Shown here in pieces: positions 57,568 through 64,000 of a stretch of DNA of 64,000 nucleotides. The number at the start of each line of letters is the position of its first letter. Position 1 is the first letter of the stretch. Origin of the DNA: Brevibacillus fortis. Lineage in GTDB: Bacteria > Bacillota > Bacilli > Brevibacillales > Brevibacillaceae. The DNA is taken from contig NZ_PXZM01000040.1 of NCBI RefSeq assembly GCF_003013395.1, forward strand, positions 1-64,000. Direction: 5' to 3'. The notes below the pieces were generated by a model that was not told where the DNA came from, searched no databases, and was given only the letters and a program-made list of their open reading frames with translations. A program made the position numbers and the translations under genes.

Positions 57568-58479
57568 TTGGACGACCAGCGCAAGCGCACGATCATCGCC
57601 GAAATTGAAAACTGGCGGCGCAACCATTTACTGCCTGAACATTACTGCATCTTCTTGTTAAATCTATATACAGAAGGGGATCGGCCAAATACACCGGCGT
57701 CCGCAGGCGGGAATGAGCGAATGGGAACGGCACCGGGTGTGCTGTCAGGAAAAGTTAATTCATCATCAGTCAAGAATACATATGCACCTAGAACTGTCTC
57801 TCCAGTGACGGGGAAAATGGTAGTGGCATGGCTCCTTGGTGCCTTTGTCATTGCTGGTTTGATCTTACTTGCTTTTCATTTTAACCGTTTTCAAATCCCA
57901 ATGCAAATTACCATCTTTGCCTGTTTCGCTCTTGTTTTCTATATTATGGGATTCGCTTATCGGAGATCAGCCCCGCCATTGACGCATTTATTCTTGGCTT
58001 TGTCTTTTGTGATCTTGATAGCGGGAGGCGTTTATTGTATCCAAAAATTGGATGGAAGCTTGCCGTTTGTCCTGTTTTATTTAGGCTTCGTTTGCATGTT
58101 ACTGTGCATCAGTGCAATTGTTTTCGGTTATGCTTATTTGCTTTATGCAGGGTTGCTCGGATTGGCCATCTTGTACGGAATTACAACCGTTCATCGGGTA
58201 GGGATGGATTATACATGGTGGACGTCAGAGTTGTACTGGGTTCCACTGGCGTGCTTACTCACAGGTATGGGCTTCTTGATGAACAAGGCTAATACGAAAT
58301 GGGCAGGAGTATTTGCCGTATGCGGACTTGCCTTTTTCTTTGGTGCAGAGATACAGGCTCTATATATTCCAGCAGCGAAGAGGGATATGATTCAATTGCT
58401 GTTGTTCATTAAGGTGTTCATCGCGTCAGCTTTGTTCTTCTTCACGCGTGGATACTGGTATGCGTGGTTGCGACTGTAG
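57568..58479 (+). CDS. Polytopic membrane protein, function unknown
   Basis: A 303-residue protein with a soluble N-terminus of about 85 residues ('KRTIIAEIENWRRNHLLPEH', then a low-complexity Gly/Ser/Thr stretch) and about eight hydrophobic segments up to the C-terminus ('RGYWYAWLRL'). TTG start with AGGAGGGG 9 bases upstream. I do not recognise a family; the N-terminus vaguely resembles the start of DUF2157-type membrane proteins. B. subtilis carries cccA in this position after sigA, and no cytochrome motif (CxxCH) is present here. Confidence 0.75.
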   Translation: MDDQRKRTIIAEIENWRRNHLLPEHYCIFLLNLYTEGDRPNTPASAGGNERMGTAPGVLSGKVNSSSVKNTYAPRTVSPVTGKMVVAWLLGAFVIAGLILLAFHFNRFQIPMQITIFACFALVFYIMGFAYRRSAPPLTHLFLALSFVILIAGGVYCIQKLDGSLPFVLFYLGFVCMLLCISAIVFGYAYLLYAGLLGLAILYGITTVHRVGMDYTWWTSELYWVPLACLLTGMGFLMNKANTKWAGVFAVCGLAFFFGAEIQALYIPAAKRDMIQLLLFIKVFIASALFFFTRGYWYAWLRL

Positions 58480-58556
58480 AACGCTTGCCTGACTTCTCGT
58501 TTTCCTCTCCCTCTTTATCTGTTACAATTTCAGAAGAGAGTAAACGGGGTGAATAA

Positions 58557-58721
58557 ATGGACAACAAGTGGAAAGTATTAATCGGTATTTTGCTGGCGGC
58601 TATTTTTCTGGGTGGAGAAACAGCAGCGAAGCTCATGGGAGTAAATACATACAGCATCGGATACATAGCAGCCTCCGTATCTTTTTTGGGAGCCATTTTA
58701 TTAGGAACACGCCGATCATAG
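58557..58721 (+). CDS. 54-residue two-span membrane protein
   Basis: 'MDNKWKVLIGILLAAIFLGG' followed by 'MGVNTYSIGYIAASVSFLGA' and a short basic tail 'TRRS'. Two hydrophobic helices in 54 residues. GGGGTGA is 7 bases before ATG. The stop codon lies inside the stem-loop of the terminator. No family recognised. Confidence 0.7.
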   Translation: MDNKWKVLIGILLAAIFLGGETAAKLMGVNTYSIGYIAASVSFLGAILLGTRRS

Positions 58722-58738
58722 GCGTGTGTTTTTTTTTT
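58707..58738 (+). terminator. Terminator overlapping the end of the 54-residue gene
   Basis: ACACGCC pairs with GGCGTGT around a 7-base loop containing part of the stop codon, followed by G and ten T residues. Confidence 0.9.
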
Positions 58739-58771
58739 GAGAAATTCCCACATGAGTCCAAAATCGTGGTG

Positions 58772-58808
58772 TATAATGGTAAGAGTATTCTGAACAAACG
58801 CTCAGTCA
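58772..58808 (+). promoter_or_regulatory. -10 element and FadR-like operator before the acyl-CoA dehydrogenase gene
   Basis: A perfect TATAAT (58772-58777) is followed by TGAACAAACGCTCAGTCA (58791-58808), an imperfect palindrome of the TGAA..TCA type bound by TetR-family fatty-acid regulators (FadR of B. subtilis binds a TGAATGA..TCATTCA-like site). No clear -35 is visible. Low certainty. Confidence 0.4.
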
Positions 58809-58864
58809 AAATTGTGTGTTTCTTGATAGTTCTTTACTAAAGCGTTTTCAAGGGGGCGACGATT

Positions 58865-60004
58865 ATGAACTTCGATTTGACTTCAGAACAACAAATGTTG
58901 AAAAAAATGATACGCGAATTCGCTGATGAGGTAGTAGCGCCAGGAGCAGATGAACGCGATCAAACCAAACAATTCCCTGTCGAAATATTCAAGCAGATGA
59001 GCGAGCTGAATTTGATGGGTCTTCCCTTCTCTGAGAATTACGGAGGTGCGGGAGCTGATTCCACAAGTTTTGCGATCGTCGTAGAAGAGCTTAGTCGTGC
59101 ATGTGGCTCTACAGGAATCACGTATTCGGCGCATATTTCGTTAGGTGGTGCTCCGCTGGCTTTGTTTGGTACAGAAGAGCAAAAACTGAACTATTTAAGC
59201 AAAATCTGTTCAGGCGAAAGCTTTGGCGCATTTGGCTTGACGGAACCGAATGCAGGCTCTGACGCAGGTGGTACGAGGACAAATGCGGTTCTGGCTGACG
59301 GGGAGTGGACGATTAACGGCTCCAAATGCTTCATTACAAATGCCTCCTATGCTTCGTTTCTCGCTTTGACAGCTGTTACTGACAAAGAGCAGGGGTCACG
59401 CGGTATTACTGCTTTTATCGTTCCTACAGATGCACCTGGCTTTCAAGTGCTGGCGAACTATGAAAAGCTCGGCTTGCACAGCTCCAATACGACCGAGCTC
59501 GTTCTTGAAAATGTCCGGGTGCCAGAGGAAGACATCCTTGGGAAGCGGGGCGAGGGCTTCAAACAGTTCCTCATTACACTTGATGGTGGGCGAATCGGGA
59601 TCGGAGCTATGGCAGTAGGAATTGCACAGGCTGCCTACGACAAAGCGCTGCAATACTCCAAGCAGCGTACAGCTTTTGGTAATTCCTTGAGTCATTTTCA
59701 AGCGATCCAGCACAAGCTGGCGGATATGGCGATGCAAATAGAGCTGGCGAGAACGATGGTGTATAAAGCAGCTTGGCTGAAGGATCATGGTCGCAAATTT
59801 ACGAAAGAAGCAGCAATGGCAAAATTGTATGCTTCGGAGATTGCCATGTCTGCTACACATCAGGCCATTCAGATTCACGGTGGCTATGGGTATATGCGGG
59901 AGTATCAGGTGGAACGATTTTTCCGCGATGCTCGGTTGCTGGAGATCGGCGAGGGTACCTCAGAGATTTTACGTAATGTCATCGCAAGAGAAATCGGGTG
60001 CTAG
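58865..60004 (+). CDS. Acyl-CoA dehydrogenase
   Basis: A 379-residue FAD enzyme that oxidises acyl-CoA to trans-2-enoyl-CoA in beta-oxidation or branched amino-acid breakdown. Signatures: 'GAFGLTEPNAGSDAGGTRT', 'GSKCFITNASYASF', 'RTAFGNSLSHFQAIQHKLAD', and 'IHGGYGYMREYQVERFFRDA' with the catalytic Glu in 'LEIGEGTSEILRNVIAREI'. Length is typical for short-chain/butyryl types. It stands alone between terminators. GGGGG-CGACGATT precedes ATG. Confidence 0.94.
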   Translation: MNFDLTSEQQMLKKMIREFADEVVAPGADERDQTKQFPVEIFKQMSELNLMGLPFSENYGGAGADSTSFAIVVEELSRACGSTGITYSAHISLGGAPLALFGTEEQKLNYLSKICSGESFGAFGLTEPNAGSDAGGTRTNAVLADGEWTINGSKCFITNASYASFLALTAVTDKEQGSRGITAFIVPTDAPGFQVLANYEKLGLHSSNTTELVLENVRVPEEDILGKRGEGFKQFLITLDGGRIGIGAMAVGIAQAAYDKALQYSKQRTAFGNSLSHFQAIQHKLADMAMQIELARTMVYKAAWLKDHGRKFTKEAAMAKLYASEIAMSATHQAIQIHGGYGYMREYQVERFFRDARLLEIGEGTSEILRNVIAREIGC

Positions 60005-60024
60005 CCTTTCCATGTTGGATAAGA

Positions 60025-60070
60025 AAGAGCATGACTGCCAGCGAAAACTGACAGCCATGGCTCTTTTTTT
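60025..60070. terminator. Long bidirectional terminator between acyl-CoA dehydrogenase and subtilase genes
   Basis: A long imperfect stem starting AGAGC..ATGACTG-CAGC and ending GCTG-like CTGACAG-CCATGGCTCT, followed by T7. A-rich bases on the other side fit termination of the convergent subtilase gene too. Confidence 0.85.
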
Positions 60071-60082
60071 GTTTCTTACTTT

Positions 60083-61369
60083 TTATTGATCGCCAGGTTG
60101 CACAGTTGGGAATCCAAATCCACTAGAGATATCGTCTCCTGTAGTAGAGTTAGAGCCACCTTTGATGTCATTTGATGTCGCACGATTTTGTAATTCTACG
60201 CGAACATCTTGATAGCTCCAAGATGGATTGGATGCCCAGATTTTTGCAGCCAAACCTGAGATGTGTGGTGTTGCCATGGAGGTTCCGCTGATGGAATTAT
60301 AGCCTCCGTTATTCCATGTAGACTGAATAGCGCGTCCTGGTGCTGATACTTCCACATCGCGCTCTTGAATCACGTAGTCTCCCGCTTGCCCGCTCTTGCC
60401 ACGAGAAGAGAAGTCAGCCACCCGGTAAGTTCCGTTTTGTTGAACATTCTCTAACGCTGCAACGGCTACTGTATTCACTAATGCCCCAGGGAAGCCAATG
60501 CTATTCACTGTCGGTCCAGAGTTACCTGCTGCAGCCACGACTAATACACCGTTTTGGTTTGCATAAGTGATGGCACTATCCATTAGGGCACTCTTTCTGC
60601 TAGAGCCAAGGGACATAGAGACGATCGTTTTCACGCCCAATTGAGCGGACTGGTCAGCAGCGTAACGAATTGCATAGGCAATGTCATCCTCATAGCCGGA
60701 GCCTGAGTCATCCAATACTTTATATGCCCATAGCTTTGAATCTGGTGCTACACCATAAATACCTGCGCCATCGCCGCCGTTAGCGAGAACAGTTCCAGCG
60801 ACGTGTGTTCCATGGCCATGCGCATCATTGCAAGCACCGGTAACAACAGGAGAAGCTTGCGTGAAATCGTTGCACTGCTCTGCGTTAGCGACTAGGTCCG
60901 GGTGCTGCGTAAACACGCCAGTATCTAAGACTGCAACACGAACATCTGAACCTCCAGTCGTAGCGGAGAGGGACTGGTTCTTATAGATCGCTTTAATTCC
61001 CCATGGAACGACTGCTGCAGGAGAGAACTCTAGCTCGTTTGCCTGATCTTCTTCTATATACTCAGCGATCTTTAATTTTTGCAACACGGTAATTTTTACA
61101 TTGGGATCGCTTTTCAGTTGGTCAAGTTGATCACTATTTACATCGAGGGTAAAGCCGTCTTCACCAAAATCATGACGCACTTCCAGAGGTTCAGCAAAAA
61201 AACCGTTCCGCACATCTGAATCTGACTGAATTAATACCCGTGCAGTACCCAATTCACTGAATTCATTGGTTGAATCATTACTGGCTGTCCCTACACCTGT
61301 GAAGACACTCATCACTAGCGCCGAAGAGAGTAAACCCATTGCCCACCACTTGCCGGTTCTTTTTTTCAA
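60083..61369 (-). CDS. Secreted subtilisin-family serine protease (S8)
   Basis: A 428-residue extracellular protease on the minus strand. A TTG start has AAGGAGG 8 bases upstream. Signal peptide ('WWAMGLLSSALVMSVFTGVG'), a propeptide of about 90 residues, then the mature domain from near 'VVPWGIKAIYKNQSL'. Catalytic triad: Asp in 'VAVLDTGV', His in 'DAHGHGTHVAGTV', Ser in 'SGTSMATPHISGLAAK'; oxyanion Asn in 'AAAGNSGP'. Two cysteines ('EQCNDF' and 'GACNDA') could form a disulfide, as in the thermophilic Bacillus Ak.1 protease, which it resembles. C-terminus after 'VELQNRATSNDIKGG' is short. Confidence 0.92.
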   Translation of the reverse strand: MKKRTGKWWAMGLLSSALVMSVFTGVGTASNDSTNEFSELGTARVLIQSDSDVRNGFFAEPLEVRHDFGEDGFTLDVNSDQLDQLKSDPNVKITVLQKLKIAEYIEEDQANELEFSPAAVVPWGIKAIYKNQSLSATTGGSDVRVAVLDTGVFTQHPDLVANAEQCNDFTQASPVVTGACNDAHGHGTHVAGTVLANGGDGAGIYGVAPDSKLWAYKVLDDSGSGYEDDIAYAIRYAADQSAQLGVKTIVSMSLGSSRKSALMDSAITYANQNGVLVVAAAGNSGPTVNSIGFPGALVNTVAVAALENVQQNGTYRVADFSSRGKSGQAGDYVIQERDVEVSAPGRAIQSTWNNGGYNSISGTSMATPHISGLAAKIWASNPSWSYQDVRVELQNRATSNDIKGGSNSTTGDDISSGFGFPTVQPGDQ

Positions 61370-61752
61370 ACTGTTCTCCTCCTTAAATATATTTAGTTTG
61401 TGTAGTTCATGATGTGCATGGAGTTAATATACATATTTGTAAAAAATTTGTAAATATTTATTTATTAAAATAAAGTTCACAATTTGGTAAAAATTAAGTT
61501 AAATTACATGAAATACCAAAAACAATGTCATACTTAAAAAACTTTGCTTGTTATTCCGAACACTCCATCCAACGAAATGGCCACTCGTAAGCCTCCCGAC
61601 TACTAGCCAAGGGTCCCCCTTAGTTGCATTGTCCCTGCTGGGCGTAACAGCGGGGATTTTGTCGTTCTTTGCTGATCATCTGTTAAGGAATTAGCATTTC
61701 GCAATTGCTGCCAAATAGGGTAGAATAGAGGCAACGGAAGGTGAATATACAG
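61370..61752. other. Gene-free intergenic stretch between the subtilase and trmK
   Basis: 383 bases without a convincing gene. The first 170 are strongly AT-rich and should hold the subtilase promoter. The middle (about 61565-61660) is GC-richer and includes a hairpin CCCTGCTG (61633-61640) / CAGCGGGG (61648-61655) followed by ATTTTG. A putative trmK promoter TTCGCA-17-TAGAAT is at 61698-61726. Confidence 0.5.
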
Positions 61753-62487
61753 ATGACATCAGTATCAATATCCAAGCGGCTACAAAAGATAGCCCGCTAT
61801 TGTCCACAAGGAGCCCGCGTCGCCGACATCGGGTCGGATCATGCGTTGTTGGCTTCTTATTTGCTTGTAAAAGGAATGGCTTCCTTCGTGATCGCAGGCG
61901 AATTGAATGAAGGGCCGTTTCAAGCAGCACAAAAACAAATACATACATTGCAGGTGAAAGATCGCGCTTCAGTGCGTAAAGGAAACGGGCTTGCAGTTTT
62001 ACAACCTGGCGAAGCAGATGTGATCTGCATTGCAGGGATGGGCGGACAATTAATCGTTTCCATTTTGGAAGCAGGAAAAGACAAGCTGGAAGGTGTGCAA
62101 CGCTTGATTCTGCAACCAAACGTAGGGGAAGAAGCGGTTCGCTTGTGGATGATAGAAAATGATTGGCAGTTAATCGCGGAGTCCATTTTGCAAGAGGACG
62201 GCGTGATATATGAGATTCTTGTCGCAGAACGAGGCAATCCTACCTTGCCATATGAGGGCAAAGAGCGTACACAGGAAGAGCTTTTGCGAATTGGTCCATT
62301 TCTTTGGGATGAAAAATCAGAGGTTTTACAAGAGAAGTGGCTGCACGAACAAGAAAAATGGCAAAAGGTTATTGTTCAATTAAATCGTTCGGACAAGCCG
62401 GAAGCAGCAGAACGAATTAAAGAAATCGAAGCAGAAGTAAACTGGATGGATGAGGTGATTGCATGCTTGCGCACGGACAAACAGTAA
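61753..62487 (+). CDS. trmK: tRNA (adenine22-N1)-methyltransferase TrmK
   Basis: A 244-residue SAM methyltransferase that makes m1A22 in tRNAs (YqfN of B. subtilis). Motif I '[20 protein letters not shown]', '[16 protein letters not shown]' and '[20 protein letters not shown]' are characteristic, followed by a C-terminal coiled-coil. I prefer ATG 61753 (GGAAGGTGA upstream) to GTG 61741. The 3' end overlaps the Nif3 gene by 25 bases, as in Bacillus (yqfN-yqfO). Confidence 0.94.
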   Translation: MTSVSISKRLQKIARYCPQGARVADIGSDHALLASYLLVKGMASFVIAGELNEGPFQAAQKQIHTLQVKDRASVRKGNGLAVLQPGEADVICIAGMGGQLIVSILEAGKDKLEGVQRLILQPNVGEEAVRLWMIENDWQLIAESILQEDGVIYEILVAERGNPTLPYEGKERTQEELLRIGPFLWDEKSEVLQEKWLHEQEKWQKVIVQLNRSDKPEAAERIKEIEAEVNWMDEVIACLRTDKQ

Positions 62488-63578
62488 TTCAATATGTAGA
62501 ACGACTGGCGCCAAAATCGTTGGCGATGGAAGGCGACAAGATTGGCCTTCATGTAGGCACCTTGCAAAAAAAGGTAAAAAAAGTAATGGTAGCATTAGAT
62601 GTGCTGGAATCTGTGGTCGATGAAGCCATTGCCGAGGGTGTAGATCTGATTGTGGCTCACCACGCCGTCATCTATCGACCGCTCAAACACCTCCGGACGG
62701 ATATCGCCGCAGGACGTGTGTTCGAAAAGCTGATTAAGCACGACATTGCGGTATACACTGCCCATACCAATTTGGATGTTGCGTATGGAGGAATGAACGA
62801 TTGGCTTGCAGAAGCGGTTGGACTCACGGACGTAGATATACTGGATGTTCTTTCCCAAGAGGCTTGGAAGAAGCTCGTCGTATTCGTTCCCGCTACCCAT
62901 AAGGAAGCAGTGTTTTCCGCTCTTGCAGAAGCGGGGGCTGGGCATGTAGGCAACTATAGCCACTGTTCTTTTCAGAGCGAAGGCACGGGAACCTTTTTGC
63001 CAGGGGAAGGAACGAATCCCCATATCGGTTCGACTGGCAAGCTAGAAAAAGCGAAGGAAGTTCGCATCGAGATGATTGTTCCCGCATCAAGGCAATCGGC
63101 TGTGGTCAAAGCAATGCTTGCTGCCCATCCCTATGAAGAAGTCGCGTATGACATCATTCTTCTGGAGCAGTCTGGTACTGTATACGGAATTGGGCGAATC
63201 GGTAAGCTGCCCGCGCCACTGACGCTGCGTGAGTTTGCTTTACTCGTAAAAGAACGATTTTCCCTCCAAGGTCTTCGCGTGGTTGGTGACCTGGATGCGA
63301 CAGTCAAAAAAGTAGCGGTAGTAGGTGGAGACGGTAGCTCTTTTGTTTCCAAAGCTATTTTTAAAGGCGCGGATGTTTATTTGACTGGAGATATTGGATA
63401 TCACACCGCACACGATGCGCAGGCAGAAGGCTTGTCGATCGTAGATGCTGGTCACAATATCGAAAAAATCATGAAGGAAAAGCTAGCAACCATCTTGCTG
63501 GAACAATTGCAGGCAAATGGTTACGAAACAGAGGTTATTCCTTCGCGCATGCACACAGATCCATTCCAGTTTGTTTAA
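62463..63578 (+). CDS. Nif3-like dinuclear metal-centre hexameric protein
   Basis: A 371-residue YqfO/Nif3 family protein (NIF3-PII fusion form). N-terminal half '[20 protein letters not shown]' and '[20 protein letters not shown]' supply metal ligands; the middle PII-like insert ('[20 protein letters not shown]') binds a small ligand; the C-terminal half '[17 protein letters not shown]' and '[10 protein letters not shown]' completes the metal site. The family is widespread but its reaction is uncertain. Overlaps trmK; the start is ATG 62463 with GAGGTG upstream. Confidence 0.93.
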   Translation: MLAHGQTVIQYVERLAPKSLAMEGDKIGLHVGTLQKKVKKVMVALDVLESVVDEAIAEGVDLIVAHHAVIYRPLKHLRTDIAAGRVFEKLIKHDIAVYTAHTNLDVAYGGMNDWLAEAVGLTDVDILDVLSQEAWKKLVVFVPATHKEAVFSALAEAGAGHVGNYSHCSFQSEGTGTFLPGEGTNPHIGSTGKLEKAKEVRIEMIVPASRQSAVVKAMLAAHPYEEVAYDIILLEQSGTVYGIGRIGKLPAPLTLREFALLVKERFSLQGLRVVGDLDATVKKVAVVGGDGSSFVSKAIFKGADVYLTGDIGYHTAHDAQAEGLSIVDAGHNIEKIMKEKLATILLEQLQANGYETEVIPSRMHTDPFQFV

Positions 63579-63634
63579 AACGTAGCCGGTTCACCTTTAT
63601 GTTGGCTGGCAGATGAAGTGTAGGAGGATTTTAT

Positions 63635-64000
63635 GTGCAAAAACTAATCCGGACGATTTCTTGTGGATTACTGACGTTAAGCTTACTCACCCCCGGCGTC
63701 GCATCAGCAGCTGGGGGCTTATTGCCATACAATGACATCAACAAGCACTGGGCGAAAAACGCAATCGTTCAAGGTGTGCAGCTTGGTTTGTTTGAGGCAG
63801 GTCCAAATGTTCCAAAGTTTTACCCAAATCGTGACATGACGCGTGCGGAATTTCTCGTCATGATCGATCGTCTCTATTACGGTGGGCAGTATCATATTTA
63901 TCCGCTTACCTTCCTATCTGAGCACTCGGAGTGGTCGCGAGCAGAAGGTTTTCAGGAACCGTATTTGCCTTATAAAGATGTCGATCGTCTGACGTGGATG
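63635..64000 (+). CDS. SLH-domain secreted protein (truncated by the window edge)
   Basis: The first 122 residues of a secreted surface protein; the gene runs beyond the window. GTG start, 7 bases after AGGAGG; the ATG two bases earlier is out of frame and closes after four codons. Signal peptide 'ISCGLLTLSLLTPGVASAAG', then an S-layer homology repeat ('YNDINKHWAKNAIVQGVQLG', 'FYPNRDMTRAEFLVMIDRL') and the start of a second ('LPYKDVDRLTW'). SLH repeats bind pyruvylated secondary wall polymer. The rest of the protein is unseen. Confidence 0.88.
   Translation, partial: MQKLIRTISCGLLTLSLLTPGVASAAGGLLPYNDINKHWAKNAIVQGVQLGLFEAGPNVPKFYPNRDMTRAEFLVMIDRLYYGGQYHIYPLTFLSEHSEWSRAEGFQEPYLPYKDVDRLTWM

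Overview
The window reads as chromosomal DNA of a spore-forming, aerobic Gram-positive bacterium of the Brevibacillus/Paenibacillus group, most likely Brevibacillus. Four things point there: the gene order hrcA-grpE-dnaK-dnaJ-prmA-rsmE-mtaB and nfeD-floA-yqfB-yqfC-yqfD-phoH-ybeY-dgkA-cdd-era-yqzL-recO-glyQS-ccpN-ppsR-dnaG-sigA matches the Bacillus subtilis lepA-to-sigA region; sporulation genes (yqfC, yqfD) are present; a gene for an SLH-domain (S-layer type) protein begins at the right edge; and TTG/GTG starts with strong AGGAGG sites are frequent. The species is inferred and was not checked against a database.

Region by region. (1) 1-7,180: a tight plus-strand cluster of a RidA-like protein, a YheO/DauR-type regulator, an M19 dipeptidase, a CocE/NonD hydrolase, an unusual rubredoxin-methyltransferase fusion, and an ECF sigma factor with its probable anti-sigma partner. 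The sigma gene has an ECF-type promoter overlapping the stop of the methyltransferase gene. (2) 7,193-12,740: a GNAT acetyltransferase on the minus strand, then lepA and hemW separated by a 164-bp structured element with 24-bp inverted ends. (3) 11,618-20,909: the heat-shock superoperon with a perfect CIRCE operator, followed by RNA/protein modification genes, a Nudix hydrolase and deoC. (4) 20,970-38,700: accessory block relative to B. subtilis: cidAB/lrgAB-like genes, a Na/Pi symporter gene, an RlmI-like methyltransferase with an insertion, ddl, the complete petrobactin siderophore operon asbABCDEF under a Fur-box promoter, two secreted beta-propeller paralogues flanking it, a histidine phosphatase and murF. 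(5) 38,705-57,522: the conserved housekeeping run from hit and rpsU to sigA, with a sigmaW-type promoter before nfeD-floA and a T-box riboswitch before glyQS. The c-di-AMP phosphodiesterase gene pgpH (yqfF), expected between phoH and ybeY, is absent. (6) 57,568-64,000: membrane proteins, an acyl-CoA dehydrogenase, a secreted subtilase, trmK, a Nif3-family gene and the truncated SLH gene.

How parts work together: HrcA/CIRCE controls chaperone synthesis. AsbF makes 3,4-dihydroxybenzoate, AsbC/D/E activate and transfer it, and AsbA/B join citrate and spermidine to give petrobactin when iron is low. Ddl and MurF make and use D-Ala-D-Ala for peptidoglycan. GlyQS responds to uncharged tRNA-Gly. DnaG and SigA sit in the macromolecular-synthesis operon. 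The most novel signals are the rubredoxin-methyltransferase fusion, the structured element at 10,201-10,364, and the duplicated terminator plus paralogues around the petrobactin operon.
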